Source: Streptomyces sp. RB17 | Lineage (GTDB): Bacteria; Actinomycetota; Actinomycetes; Streptomycetales; Streptomycetaceae | Length of the DNA: 64,000 nucleotides | Assembly: GCF_009604455.1 (NCBI RefSeq) | Contig: NZ_WEGL01000002.1 | Coordinates: forward strand, 682,001-746,000 | Direction of reading: 5' to 3' | Shown: one piece after another, positions 35,413 through 43,223 of the stretch | How positions within the stretch are numbered: position 1 is the first letter of the stretch | Layout of the letters: every line of letters starts with the position of its first letter | Translations under genes and position numbers: made by a program | Notes under the pieces: generated by a model | Database searches by the model: none | What the model was told of the DNA's origin: nothing | Seen by the model: only the letters and a program-made list of their open reading frames with translations

Positions 35413-36714
35413 TTGAGCCTCAGCTACCGCCAGCCCGGCGTCATCCTCACCGACCGCCGCTTCACCGTGCCCCTCGACCACGCCGCCCCGGACGGCGAGA
35501 CGATCGAGCTGTACGCCCGTGAGGCGGTCGCGAGCGACAAGGCCGGGCAGGAGCTGCCGTGGCTGCTGTATCTCCAGGGCGGTCCCGGCTTCGGGGCGAA
35601 TCGTTTCGTCGGACGGCAGGCCTGGCTCGACCGGGCGCTGAAGGACTACCGCGTCCTGCTGCTCGACCAGCGCGGCACCGGCAGCTCCACCCCGGCCTCC
35701 CGGCAGACGCTCCCGCTCCGCGGCGGCCCCGCCCAACAGGCCGACTACCTCACCCTCTTCCGTGCCGACTCCATCGTCCGGGACTGCGAGCACATCCGCC
35801 CGCAGGTCACCGGCGGCGCCCCGTGGACCGTTCTGGGCCAGAGCTTCGGCGGCTTCTGCACGGTGTCCTACCTGTCCCTCGCCCCCGAGGGCCTGGACAC
35901 CGCCGTCATCACCGGAGGCCTGCCCTCCCTGCACGCCCACGCCGACGACGTCTACCGCTCGGCCTACCCGCGCATCGAGCGCAAGGTCACCGCGCACTAC
36001 GCCCGCTACCCCCAGGACGTCGACCGGGCCCGCCGTATCGCCGACCACCTGCTCACCCACGACGTGGTCCTGCCCAACAGCTACCGGTTCACCGTCGAGG
36101 CGTTCCAGTCCCTCGGCCTGATGCTCGGCACGAGCGACGGCAGCCACCGGCTGCACCACCTCCTGGAGGACGCCTTCGTGCGCACACCGGGCGGCCCGGA
36201 GCTCTCCGACGCCTTCCGGGAACAGGCCCAGTCCCTGCTGTCGTACGCCGCCCACCCCCTCTACGCGCTCGTCCACGAGTCGGTCTACGGCCAGGACACC
36301 CGCCCCACCGCCTGGTCCGCCGAGCGGGTCCGCGCCGAGTTCCCGCAGTTCGACGCGGCCAAGGCGGTCGCCGGTGACACCCCGGTCCTGTTCACCGGCG
36401 AGACGGTCCACCCCTGGACGTTCGAGGCGGACCCGGCCCTGCGCCCGCTGCGCGAGACGGCCGACCTGCTCGCCGCCCGCACGGACTGGCAGCCTCTCTA
36501 CGACCCCGCCCGCCTCGCCGCCAACGAGGTCCCGGTCGTGGCTGCCGTCTACCACGACGACATGTACGTCGACACCTCGCACTCCCTGGAGACCGCCCGC
36601 GCGATCCGCGGCCTGCGCACCTGGGTCACGAACGAGTTCGAGCACGACGGCCTGCGCGCCGGAGCGCCGAGGGTGCTGGACCGGCTGCTGGCGATGGCAC
36701 GCGACGAGGTGTGA
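35413..36714 (+). CDS. Alpha/beta-hydrolase, prolyl aminopeptidase-like (peptidase S33)
   Basis: This 433-residue hydrolase has an oxyanion segment [24 protein letters not shown], the nucleophile elbow LGQSFGG, a late acid region ([14 protein letters not shown]) and a C-terminal His ([11 protein letters not shown]). Family members cleave N-terminal proline or release tri-/dipeptides. There is no signal peptide, so it is cytoplasmic. TTG at 35413 with GGAG five bases upstream is chosen; GTG at 35368 would add 15 residues but lacks a good ribosome-binding site. It appears monocistronic. Confidence 0.88.
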   Translation: MSLSYRQPGVILTDRRFTVPLDHAAPDGETIELYAREAVASDKAGQELPWLLYLQGGPGFGANRFVGRQAWLDRALKDYRVLLLDQRGTGSSTPASRQTLPLRGGPAQQADYLTLFRADSIVRDCEHIRPQVTGGAPWTVLGQSFGGFCTVSYLSLAPEGLDTAVITGGLPSLHAHADDVYRSAYPRIERKVTAHYARYPQDVDRARRIADHLLTHDVVLPNSYRFTVEAFQSLGLMLGTSDGSHRLHHLLEDAFVRTPGGPELSDAFREQAQSLLSYAAHPLYALVHESVYGQDTRPTAWSAERVRAEFPQFDAAKAVAGDTPVLFTGETVHPWTFEADPALRPLRETADLLAARTDWQPLYDPARLAANEVPVVAAVYHDDMYVDTSHSLETARAIRGLRTWVTNEFEHDGLRAGAPRVLDRLLAMARDEV

Positions 36715-36724
36715 GCGCGCCGCC

Positions 36725-36810
36725 GAAGGTGCGCGGGGCTGTATCGGTATGCGGCTCCGTCGCGTGGGCGCGAGAAACCACGACGGGCCGCCGGCCGCCG
36801 GACGGCAGTC
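36725..36810 (+). repeat. Interspersed intergenic repeat, copy 3 (variant B)
   Basis: GCGCGGGGCTGTATCGGTAT followed by GCGGCTCCGTCGCGTGGGCGCGA lies in the gap before the PIG-L gene. It matches the copies at 26164 and 54088 in its CGGGGCTGTATC and TATGCGG core. Confidence 0.65.
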
Positions 36811-36862
36811 GAGGGCGGACGACAAGGCGGCGGCCCGCCCGGCGGAGCGTACTGTGCGGCCC

Positions 36863-37372
36863 ATGACCGAGCCCGTGACGAGTCGACTCCAGCCCATGCC
36901 CGAGGACTGGCAGCGCGCCCTCGCCGTGGTGGCGCACCCCGACGACCTCGAATACGGCCGCGCCGCGGCGGTCGCCGCCTGGACCGACGCCGGCCGCGAG
37001 GTCGCCTACGTCCTCGCGACCCGCGGCGAGGCGGGCATCGACACCCTCGACCCGGCCGTCTGCGGCCCGCTGCGCGAACGCGAGCAGCGGGCCGGTGCGG
37101 CCGTCGTGGGTGTCGACTCGGTCGAGTTCCTCGACCACCGGGACGGCGTCATCGAGTACGGGCTCGCGCTGCGCCGCGACATCGCCGCCGCGATCCGCCG
37201 CCACCGCCCCGAACTGGTCATCACCCTCAACCACCGCGACACCTGGGGCGAGGCACTGACCGACGAGGACCCGGAAACGTACGTCCGTACCTTCCTGACC
37301 ACCGACGCCAGGACCACCGGCGAACGCTTCGGCGGCAGGCCGGCGGTGGCCTTCGAGGTGTTCGGCCGCTGA
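36863..37372 (+). CDS. PIG-L family deacetylase, internally shortened
   Basis: This 169-residue protein begins with the PIG-L opening [14 protein letters not shown] (first metal-binding His-Pro-Asp-Asp) and continues normally through [12 protein letters not shown] to [11 protein letters not shown] at residue 129. It then jumps directly to [17 protein letters not shown], which in full-length actinobacterial relatives lies close to the C-terminus. The usual 240-270 residues are thus short by roughly 70-90, and the segment with the second metal-binding His motif (HxxH type) is missing. The frame is kept. It is either inactive or a recent in-frame deletion. Family members remove acetyl groups from sugars such as GlcNAc conjugates. 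Confidence 0.75.
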   Translation: MTEPVTSRLQPMPEDWQRALAVVAHPDDLEYGRAAAVAAWTDAGREVAYVLATRGEAGIDTLDPAVCGPLREREQRAGAAVVGVDSVEFLDHRDGVIEYGLALRRDIAAAIRRHRPELVITLNHRDTWGEALTDEDPETYVRTFLTTDARTTGERFGGRPAVAFEVFGR

Positions 37373-37384
37373 GTTCCAGGAGTT

Positions 37385-37771
37385 CTACCGGGAAGGCTTG
37401 CACACCACGGTGACGGGTGACGTCTCGCCCTGCGGCTTGTACGTGATGCTCCTGGCGTCCGTGTTGAAGCGCAGCCGCACCGTGCCGTCGTCGTAGGCCC
37501 CGCCGGGCGACAGGATCCTCTGGACGACGTGGCCCGTGCCGGAGACGACGATCGCGCGTTTCTGGTCGAGCATCACGAACGTGGTGTCGACGCCCGTGAC
37601 ACAGATCGGGAGTCCGGCGCTGGACGCCGGAATGGGTTCGCCGACCTTGAAGGACGGCGACGGCGACGGACTCGGGGCGGCCGTGGACGGGGCGGCGCCG
37701 GCCAGGAGCTGCACGGCGAGCGCGGCACCGCCCATCGCGGCGGCGAGGGCGAGCTGGGGCCTGGCGGTCAT
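37385..37771 (-). CDS. Small secreted protein, function unknown
   Basis: This 128-residue protein starts at ATG 37771 after AAAGGAG. The signal peptide (ARPQLALAAAMGGAALAVQLLAGAAPSTA) is followed by a Pro/Ser linker (PSPSPSPSF) and a compact domain with two Cys (PICVTGVDTTFVMLDQKRA; VTVVCKPS) that could form a disulfide. It is convergent with the PIG-L gene by 12 bases. I do not recognise the domain. A long hairpin lies 30-67 bases upstream of the start. Confidence 0.75.
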   Translation of the reverse strand: MTARPQLALAAAMGGAALAVQLLAGAAPSTAAPSPSPSPSFKVGEPIPASSAGLPICVTGVDTTFVMLDQKRAIVVSGTGHVVQRILSPGGAYDDGTVRLRFNTDARSITYKPQGETSPVTVVCKPSR

Positions 37772-37800
37772 GAGCGACTCCTTTGCCGGAACGTCCGAGT

Positions 37801-37838
37801 GCCGGAAGGCCTTCACCCCCGACTGAAGACCTTCCGGC
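37801..37838. promoter_or_regulatory. Long inverted repeat upstream of the small secreted protein gene
   Basis: GCCGGAAGG (37801-37809) pairs with CCTTCCGGC (37830-37838), and inside it CTTCA pairs with TGAAG. This gives a 14-bp stem with one mismatch and an 8-base loop. It is placed as a 5'-leader hairpin or an operator of the minus-strand gene at 37385-37771. Confidence 0.5.
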
Positions 37839-38005
37839 GAGGGGAGGCGATCCTGCATGGGCCGAACGGGTGAATACGGGCTCGTGCGGTGGTCCTGAAC
37901 CGTGCACCGGTGGTGGTGGCGCGGTCCGTGAGCGACCATGGGCCGCGCACCGACCCCCCGTCGGTTGCAGAAGCCCAGGTCGGACAGCCCAGTAGGCTGT
38001 CCCGC

Positions 38006-38857
38006 ATGCCAGAACCGATAGCGGGTCTTCCGGAGCTGCGCGGGGACTGCGCCCGCTGCTTCGGGCTGTGCTGTGTCGCCCTGCACTTCGCCGCCTCCGC
38101 CGACTTCGCGCTGAACAAGCCCGCCGGCAAACCGTGCCCGAACCTCCGGGGCGACCACCGCTGCGGCATCCACGCCGACCTGCGGAAGAAGGGTTTCACC
38201 GGCTGCACGGTCTACGACTGCTTCGGCGCCGGGCAGAAGGTCTCGCAGGTCACCTTCGGCGGACAGGACTGGCGGACGGCGTCCAAGGAGCACGCACGGC
38301 GGATGTTCGACGTGTTCCCGGTCGTACGGCAGCTGCACGAGCTGCTGTGGTATCTCACCGAGGCGCTCGGCCTGCCCGCCGCCCGCCCGGTCCACCCGGA
38401 GCTGCGGCGGGCGCTGGAGGAGACCGAGCGGCTGACCCGGCAGACCGCCGGGGAACTGGCCGCCCTGGACGTCGCCGCGCACCGGCAGCAGGTCAACGAA
38501 CTGCTGCTGCGGACCAGCGAGCTGGCCCGCGCCGGCGTCACCGGCGGGAAGGGCGGCAGGAAGGGCAAGGGCAAGGACCGGCGGGGCGCGGATCTCATCG
38601 GGGCCCGGCTCCGGGGCGCCGACCTGCGCGGGGCGAGCCTGCGCGGCGCGTATCTCATCGCCGCCGACCTCACCGGCGCCGATTTGCGCGACGCGGACAT
38701 GATCGGTGCGGATCTGCGCGACGCCGACCTGACCGATGCGGACCTCAGCGGTGCGTTCTTTCTCACTCAGCCGCAGATCAACGCGGCGCGGGGCAGCGTG
38801 CGGACGCGGCTGCCGGAGTCAGTCTCCCGGCCGGTGCACTGGGCAACGGGCGGCTGA
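38006..38857 (+). CDS. Cys-cluster protein fused to pentapeptide repeats
   Basis: The protein has 283 residues. The N-terminal part carries eight Cys in a metal-cluster-like pattern (GDCARCFGLCC, KPCPNL, HRCGIHADL, GCTVYDCFG), resembling CxxCxxCC zinc/iron-chelating proteins. A helical middle region and a Lys/Gly-rich stretch (GGKGGRKGKGKDRRG) lead into pentapeptide repeats (about 190-250, A-D/N-L-x-x units such as GADLRGASLRGAYLIAADLTGADL), which fold as a right-handed square beta-helix. ATG at 38006 has no strong ribosome-binding site. The end overlaps the convergent P450 gene by 39 bases. Function unknown. Confidence 0.82.
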   Translation: MPEPIAGLPELRGDCARCFGLCCVALHFAASADFALNKPAGKPCPNLRGDHRCGIHADLRKKGFTGCTVYDCFGAGQKVSQVTFGGQDWRTASKEHARRMFDVFPVVRQLHELLWYLTEALGLPAARPVHPELRRALEETERLTRQTAGELAALDVAAHRQQVNELLLRTSELARAGVTGGKGGRKGKGKDRRGADLIGARLRGADLRGASLRGAYLIAADLTGADLRDADMIGADLRDADLTDADLSGAFFLTQPQINAARGSVRTRLPESVSRPVHWATGG

Positions 38858-40405
38858 CAACGCGGTGCGTCGGCCGGGCCGCGCCGTGTCGTCGTCCGGC
38901 TGGGGGTGCGTCGTGGTGTCGCGCGCAGATCCCCGCGCCCCTTCAGGGCGCTCTCGCCGCTCCAACCCCAGCCGCAGCCCCTCCGGCATCACCGTCAGCC
39001 GTTCCGTGACGCTCAGCCGGTAGGCAGGGTCGGCGATCAGGCCGTAGCGGCGCAGCAGCAGGCCGAGGACCAGGGTGGCCTCGTGCAGGGCGAACTGGCG
39101 GCCGATGCAGGCCCGTGCACCGGTGCCGAAGGGCTTGAAGGTGTGGGGCGGACGGGACCGTACGGCGGCCGCCTCGAAGCGGTCCGGGTCGAAGCGCTCG
39201 GCGTCCTCGCCCCAGACCTCCGGGTCGCGGTGCAGCATCGGTGTCAGCACCAGGGCCCACGCGCCCCGGAGCATCGGGTGGTCGTCGGCGAGCACGGTGT
39301 CCTGCCGGGCCTCGCGGGCGAAGGCCGGGGCGGTCGGCCACAGGCGCAGGGACTCGTCCAGCACCCGGCGGACAAAGCGCAGCTTGGCCACCTGGTCGTA
39401 GCCGGGCCGCTCGGAGTCGCCCCAGACGCGGTCCACCTCCGCGCGGGCCCGGGCGGCGATCTCGGGGTGTCGGGCGAGGTAGTACAGGGCGAAGGAGAGC
39501 GCGCCCGAGGTGGTCTCGTGGCCCGCCACCAGGAACGTGATCACCTGTTTGCGGACGTTCTCCGCCGACAGCTTCTCGCCCGTTTCCGGATGTGCCGTCT
39601 CCAGCATCCGGTCCAGCAGATCGCCGTCCCCGCGGCCAGACCGGCGCCGCTCCGCGACCAGGTCGTCGACCGTCCTGTTCAGGTAGGCCATGTCGGCCGT
39701 GTTGCGCCGGCCGGCGGTGCGCAGCAGCAGCGGGGCCAGCGGCGCGGGCACGCTGTTGAGGCGCTGGGCGTAGGTGAGCGTGCCGACCATCGCGGTGACG
39801 AAGGGGTGCGGCCGGTCCCGCTCGAAGGAGCCGAAGTCGTGCCCGAACCCGGTCCGCGCGATCGTCTCCAGGGTCAGCTTGGTCATGTCCCCGGGCACGT
39901 CCACCGTGCGCCCGGCGGCCGCCTCACGGTCCCAGTGGGCGGTCAGGCGTTCCGCGACCGCCAGCATCATCCCGTGGTACCCCTCCATGGCCTCCCGGCT
40001 GAAGCCGGGCGCCAGCACGTCGTGCGCCAGCTGCCAGTTGGGCTCGTGGTTGTAGGCCGTGAACAGGCCGTCCCCGGCGACCGGCCGCAGATTGGCCACG
40101 CCGAGTCCGACGTGCTTGGCGAACCGGGACTCGTCGGCCAGGTCGGCGGCGAGCCGCGCTCCCCACACGAACACGAACTCCTTGCCGAAGGCCCGCCGCC
40201 GGAAGATCGGCCCCAGGTCGCGCGCGAAGCGCATGGAGTCCTGCACCGGCTTGCGCCGGTCGGCGCCGAGCACATCGCCGAGCAGCGGCACCCGGCGCGG
40301 CGGATGCGGGATGCGGTGCAGCTCGGGCCAGCCCAGTTCGGCGCTCCGGAAACCCTTCGGCAGCCCCGTGTTCCTCGTCTCCGTCGTCCCCGTCGACTCC
40401 GCCAT
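38819..40405 (-). CDS. Stand-alone cytochrome P450, CYP102B-like
   Basis: This 528-residue P450 has the I-helix FLVAGHETTSGALSF, the ExxR ESLRLWP and the haem-thiolate loop FKPFGTGARACIGRQFALHEA. It is very like the haem domain of the fused enzyme at 50888-54064 (shared FAKHxG, DGLFTAYNxEPNW, HDxGSFERDxPHPFV). Unlike classical CYP102 enzymes it has no flavodoxin/reductase part, as known for CYP102B1 of S. coelicolor. Fatty acids are the likely substrates; redox partners must come from elsewhere. The last 45 or so residues (from about PEGARGSARDTTT) derive from an interspersed repeat and look non-homologous. Divergent from a TetR gene. Confidence 0.9.
   Translation of the reverse strand: MAESTGTTETRNTGLPKGFRSAELGWPELHRIPHPPRRVPLLGDVLGADRRKPVQDSMRFARDLGPIFRRRAFGKEFVFVWGARLAADLADESRFAKHVGLGVANLRPVAGDGLFTAYNHEPNWQLAHDVLAPGFSREAMEGYHGMMLAVAERLTAHWDREAAAGRTVDVPGDMTKLTLETIARTGFGHDFGSFERDRPHPFVTAMVGTLTYAQRLNSVPAPLAPLLLRTAGRRNTADMAYLNRTVDDLVAERRRSGRGDGDLLDRMLETAHPETGEKLSAENVRKQVITFLVAGHETTSGALSFALYYLARHPEIAARARAEVDRVWGDSERPGYDQVAKLRFVRRVLDESLRLWPTAPAFAREARQDTVLADDHPMLRGAWALVLTPMLHRDPEVWGEDAERFDPDRFEAAAVRSRPPHTFKPFGTGARACIGRQFALHEATLVLGLLLRRYGLIADPAYRLSVTERLTVMPEGLRLGLERRERPEGARGSARDTTTHPQPDDDTARPGRRTALSAARCPVHRPGD
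38893..38952 (-). repeat. Interspersed repeat, copy 4, inside the P450 3' end
   Basis: On the minus strand this reads AGGGGCGCGGGGATCTGCGC followed by GCGACACCACGACGCACCCC, the same family as copies at 15941 and 58424. Here it is translated as the P450 tail instead of lying between genes. Confidence 0.65.
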
Positions 40406-40450
40406 GACGCCGATCTCCCTTGATCCAGCCGCGACGCGCGTGTTGTACGT

Positions 40451-40492
40451 GGGTTCAATAACCGGTTTCAGTCTGGTCCGCTTGTTGAACCC
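40451..40492. promoter_or_regulatory. Inverted repeat between the P450 and TetR genes
   Basis: GGGTTCAA (40451-40458) and TTGAACCC (40485-40492) are perfect 8-bp inverted repeats, with an ACCGGT palindrome (40461-40466) between them. Position in the 107-base divergent promoter region suggests that the adjacent TetR regulator binds here to control both genes. Confidence 0.5.
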
Positions 40493-40512
40493 GCGTCAAG
40501 TAAAGTGACGCC

Positions 40513-41118
40513 ATGCCCGCGAACCAGGGGGAGCGCGCCCGGCGCAGACTCAGCACCGGGGAACGCCGTGAGCAGCTGCTGTCGGTCGGCGCACGGCTGT
40601 TCTCGGAGAGCCCCTACGACGATGTGTGGATCGAGCAGGTCGCCGAGATCGCCGGGGTCTCCCGGGGGCTGCTGTACCACTACTTCCCGACCAAGCGGGA
40701 CTTCTTCGCGGCGGTCGTCGAGCGCGAGAGCGAGCGGATGCTGCGTATGACGGCGGCCGTGCCCGGGGTGCCGGTGCGCGAGCAACTCACCGCCGGCCTC
40801 GACACCTACCTCGGTTACGTCCAGGCCCACGCCCACGGCTTCCGCGCCTTCCATCGCGCCGACGCGGCCGGCGACCAGGCCGTGCGCCGGGTCTACCGGC
40901 GGGCGCTGGCCGCCCAGGAGCAGCAGATCCTTGCCGCGCTCGCCGCCGACCCCGAGTTCGGGCCCGTCTTCGAGGGCGCCCCGCACGTCCGGCTGGCCGT
41001 GCGCGGCTGGCTCGCCTTCACCACCGCCGTGTGCCTGGAGTGGCTGCGCGACGGCGAGTTGACCCGCGAGCAGGTGCGCGACCTGTGTGCGCGGGCGCTG
41101 TTGGGTGTCATCGCCTGA
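40513..41118 (+). CDS. TetR-family transcriptional regulator
   Basis: The protein has 201 residues. The N-terminal helix-turn-helix is RREQLLSVGARLFSESPYDDVWIEQVAEIAGVSRGLLYHYFPTKRDFFAAVV. The rest is the all-helical ligand domain. Divergent placement 107 bases from the P450 gene and the inverted repeat between them suggest that it represses the P450 and itself. The ligand may be a fatty acid or P450 substrate (inference). Confidence 0.9.
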   Translation: MPANQGERARRRLSTGERREQLLSVGARLFSESPYDDVWIEQVAEIAGVSRGLLYHYFPTKRDFFAAVVERESERMLRMTAAVPGVPVREQLTAGLDTYLGYVQAHAHGFRAFHRADAAGDQAVRRVYRRALAAQEQQILAALAADPEFGPVFEGAPHVRLAVRGWLAFTTAVCLEWLRDGELTREQVRDLCARALLGVIA

Positions 41119-41190
41119 CCACTGGCCGCCCCTCTTCCGATCCTTTCCGCCGGTGGGGTGTGGTTGGCCTGCGCCCAGATCTTCGGTAGG

Positions 41191-41209
41191 TTAGGCAAGG
41201 CTTACCTAA
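41191..41209 (+). promoter_or_regulatory. Iron box (DmdR/IdeR-type operator)
   Basis: TTAGGCAAGGCTTACCTAA is a 19-bp dyad matching the Streptomyces iron box (TTAGGTTAGGCTCACCTAA type) at most positions. It abuts the AAGGAGG ribosome-binding site of the DUF2470 gene, so iron-loaded DmdR should block expression. The gene is thus expected to be on when iron is scarce. Confidence 0.8.
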
Positions 41210-41221
41210 GGAGGTCTCGGG

Positions 41222-41947
41222 ATGGGTGACACACAGGACTGGACGGCCGCACCCGGCGCGGCGGAACGGGCACGGTCGGTGCCGGCCGCCGCCTGGTCGT
41301 GCGCGGTGACAGCGGACGGCGCCCGCGAGGAGTTGGTCGGCGCGCACACCGTGACCGAGGACGGCGCCGTGCGGCTGGCGGTGCCCGACGACAGCGCCCT
41401 GCTGACCGCTGCCATCTGCGCCCCGCGCCAGGAGCCCTCCGCCGTGCTGGAGTTCGCCGATGTCGCCCCCGTACCGGTACGGAGCCGGATCCGGGCCCGG
41501 CTTCACCTCGCCGGCTGGTTCGCCCCGGACCGCGGCACACTGTTGTTCCGGCCCACGCGGGTGGTGCTGCGGCGGTCCTCGGGGGCCGTGGTGGTCGACC
41601 TCGACGAGTACGCCGCCGCCCGGCCGGACCCGCTCGCCGAGGCCGAGGCCCGGCTCCTGACCCACCTGGCCGACGCCCACCCGGACGCCGTCGAGCGGCT
41701 GACCCGCCTGGTGCGGCCGGAGAGCCTGCACGCCGCGACCCGGGTGCTGCCCCTCGCCGTCGACCGGCACGGACTCACCCTGCGCATCGAACGCACCTGC
41801 GCCCACGGCGACGTACGGCTGCCCTTCCACACGCCCGCCGACGACGTCGCCCAGCTCACCGAGCGCATGCACGCCCTGCTGGCCCAGGCCACCGCCGCCG
41901 CCTGCCCCCGCGCTCTACAGCGGCAGCGCGCAGACGGCGACGGGTGA
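41222..41947 (+). CDS. DUF2470-domain protein under iron control
   Basis: The protein has 241 residues. The N-terminal half is a split-barrel-like, FMN-binding-like region (VTEDGAVRLAVPDDSALLTAAIC; VRSRIRARLHLAGWFAPDRGTLLFRPTRVVL). The C-terminal half is a DUF2470 domain (EAEARLLTHLADAHPDAVERLTRLV...GLTLRIER...VRLPF). In haem-oxygenase-like HugZ proteins the same domains act in haem iron release, and actinobacterial DUF2470 genes often sit behind iron boxes, as here (41191-41209). ATG at 41222 has AAGGAGG seven bases upstream. The 3' end overlaps the convergent lactonase gene by 33 bases. Confidence 0.85.
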   Translation: MGDTQDWTAAPGAAERARSVPAAAWSCAVTADGAREELVGAHTVTEDGAVRLAVPDDSALLTAAICAPRQEPSAVLEFADVAPVPVRSRIRARLHLAGWFAPDRGTLLFRPTRVVLRRSSGAVVVDLDEYAAARPDPLAEAEARLLTHLADAHPDAVERLTRLVRPESLHAATRVLPLAVDRHGLTLRIERTCAHGDVRLPFHTPADDVAQLTERMHALLAQATAAACPRALQRQRADGDG

Positions 41948-43114
41948 GGGGAACGGGGCGCCGGCGGAGCGGAGTTCACCGCTGTCCGCGGCGACGTGGA
42001 AGACGGTGACCGTCCCCGAGCGCTGGTTCGCCGCGAAGAGCAGCCCGCCGTCCGGCGAGAGAGCGATCTGCCGCGGGAAGTCCCCGCCCACCGGCACCGT
42101 GCCGAGCAGCCGCAGCCGGGCACCGCCGGCCTCGACCGCGTACCGAGCGAGGCTGTTGTGGCCCCGGTTGGCCAGGAACGCGTACCCGCCGTCAGCCGTC
42201 ACGACGAACTGTGCCGGGTAGTTGGTGCCGCCGCCGGAGCCCGTGGACTGCGGTTCGCCGATCGTCAGCCGGCCGGAGTCAGGATCGTAGCCGCAGACGG
42301 CGACCGTGTCGTCCACCTCGTTGGCCAGATACGCGTACCGGCCGCCCGGATGGAAGGTCAGATGGCGCGGTCCCGCCCCGGGCCGGGTGTGCGCCTGTGC
42401 CACCTCGGTCAGCGTGCCCTTCGCCTGGTCCAGACGGTAGCTGTAGACGGTGTCGGTACCGAGGTCCACCGCGAGGACATGGCCGCCGTCCGGGCCGGTG
42501 ACGAACTGGTGTGCGTGCGGCCCCTGTTGGCCGGGGCCCGGTGGTGGTGTGGTGTGCGTGACGACGTCGGTGCGCTCGCCGAGGGCGCCCGAGGTGTCGA
42601 CGGGATGCACGGCGACACTGCCGGAACCGTAGTTGGCGCTCAGCAGCCAGCGTCCGGAGGGATGCACCGACAGATGACACGGGCCCGCGCCGCCCGTGCC
42701 GCGGGTGCCGAGGACCTGCCGGTCGGCGAGGCGCACGGCCGTCACGCCCCCGTCCTGGCGCTCGTCGACCGCGTACAGCGTGCGGCCGTCCGGATGCACG
42801 GCGAGGTACGACGGGTCGGGGACGCCGGTGAGGGTGCCCGAGCCGGTGATCCGGCCGGTCGCCGGATCGTAGGAAGCGAGCCCGATGCCGGTGCCGCCGC
42901 CGTCGACCGAGGTGTACGTGCCCACGTACAGCGGACGCGGACCGGAGGGCCTGCGGGGTGGTGCGGCGGGCCGGGGCTCGTGCGCCGCGGCCGTGGTGGC
43001 GGCCGGCGGGGCCGCCGGGGACGGCAGCGCCACCACGGCCGCCGTACCCGCCACGGCTCCGACGAACCGGCGCCGGCTCCAGCGTCCGTCCACCGGCCCG
43101 TCCTCCGTGTCCAT
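41915..43114 (-). CDS. Tat-exported lactonase-family beta-propeller
   Basis: The protein has 399 residues. WSRRRFVGAVAGTAAVVALP is a twin-arginine signal, so it is exported folded. The mature part is a seven-bladed propeller of the 6-phosphogluconolactonase/YkgB family (YVGTYTSVDGGGTGIGLASYDPATG; SYLAVHPDGRTLYAV; HLSVHPSGRWLLSANYGSGSV; PHAHQFVTGPDGGHVLAVDLGTD; HLTFHPGGRYAYLANE). ATG at 43114 follows GAGGTG. An extracellular form is unlikely to act in the pentose-phosphate pathway; a secreted lactonase or binding role is more plausible. Confidence 0.87.
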   Translation of the reverse strand: MDTEDGPVDGRWSRRRFVGAVAGTAAVVALPSPAAPPAATTAAAHEPRPAAPPRRPSGPRPLYVGTYTSVDGGGTGIGLASYDPATGRITGSGTLTGVPDPSYLAVHPDGRTLYAVDERQDGGVTAVRLADRQVLGTRGTGGAGPCHLSVHPSGRWLLSANYGSGSVAVHPVDTSGALGERTDVVTHTTPPPGPGQQGPHAHQFVTGPDGGHVLAVDLGTDTVYSYRLDQAKGTLTEVAQAHTRPGAGPRHLTFHPGGRYAYLANEVDDTVAVCGYDPDSGRLTIGEPQSTGSGGGTNYPAQFVVTADGGYAFLANRGHNSLARYAVEAGGARLRLLGTVPVGGDFPRQIALSPDGGLLFAANQRSGTVTVFHVAADSGELRSAGAPFPSPVAVCALPL

Positions 43115-43223
43115 CCGGCACCTCAGGTCGTCGGTCACCCCGGTCGTGACAGCCACCTTGACCCGAACCCGTCACCGAGGGCAACCCGGGCAACCGGCGT
43201 TGCATGCTGCGCAACCGATGGGC

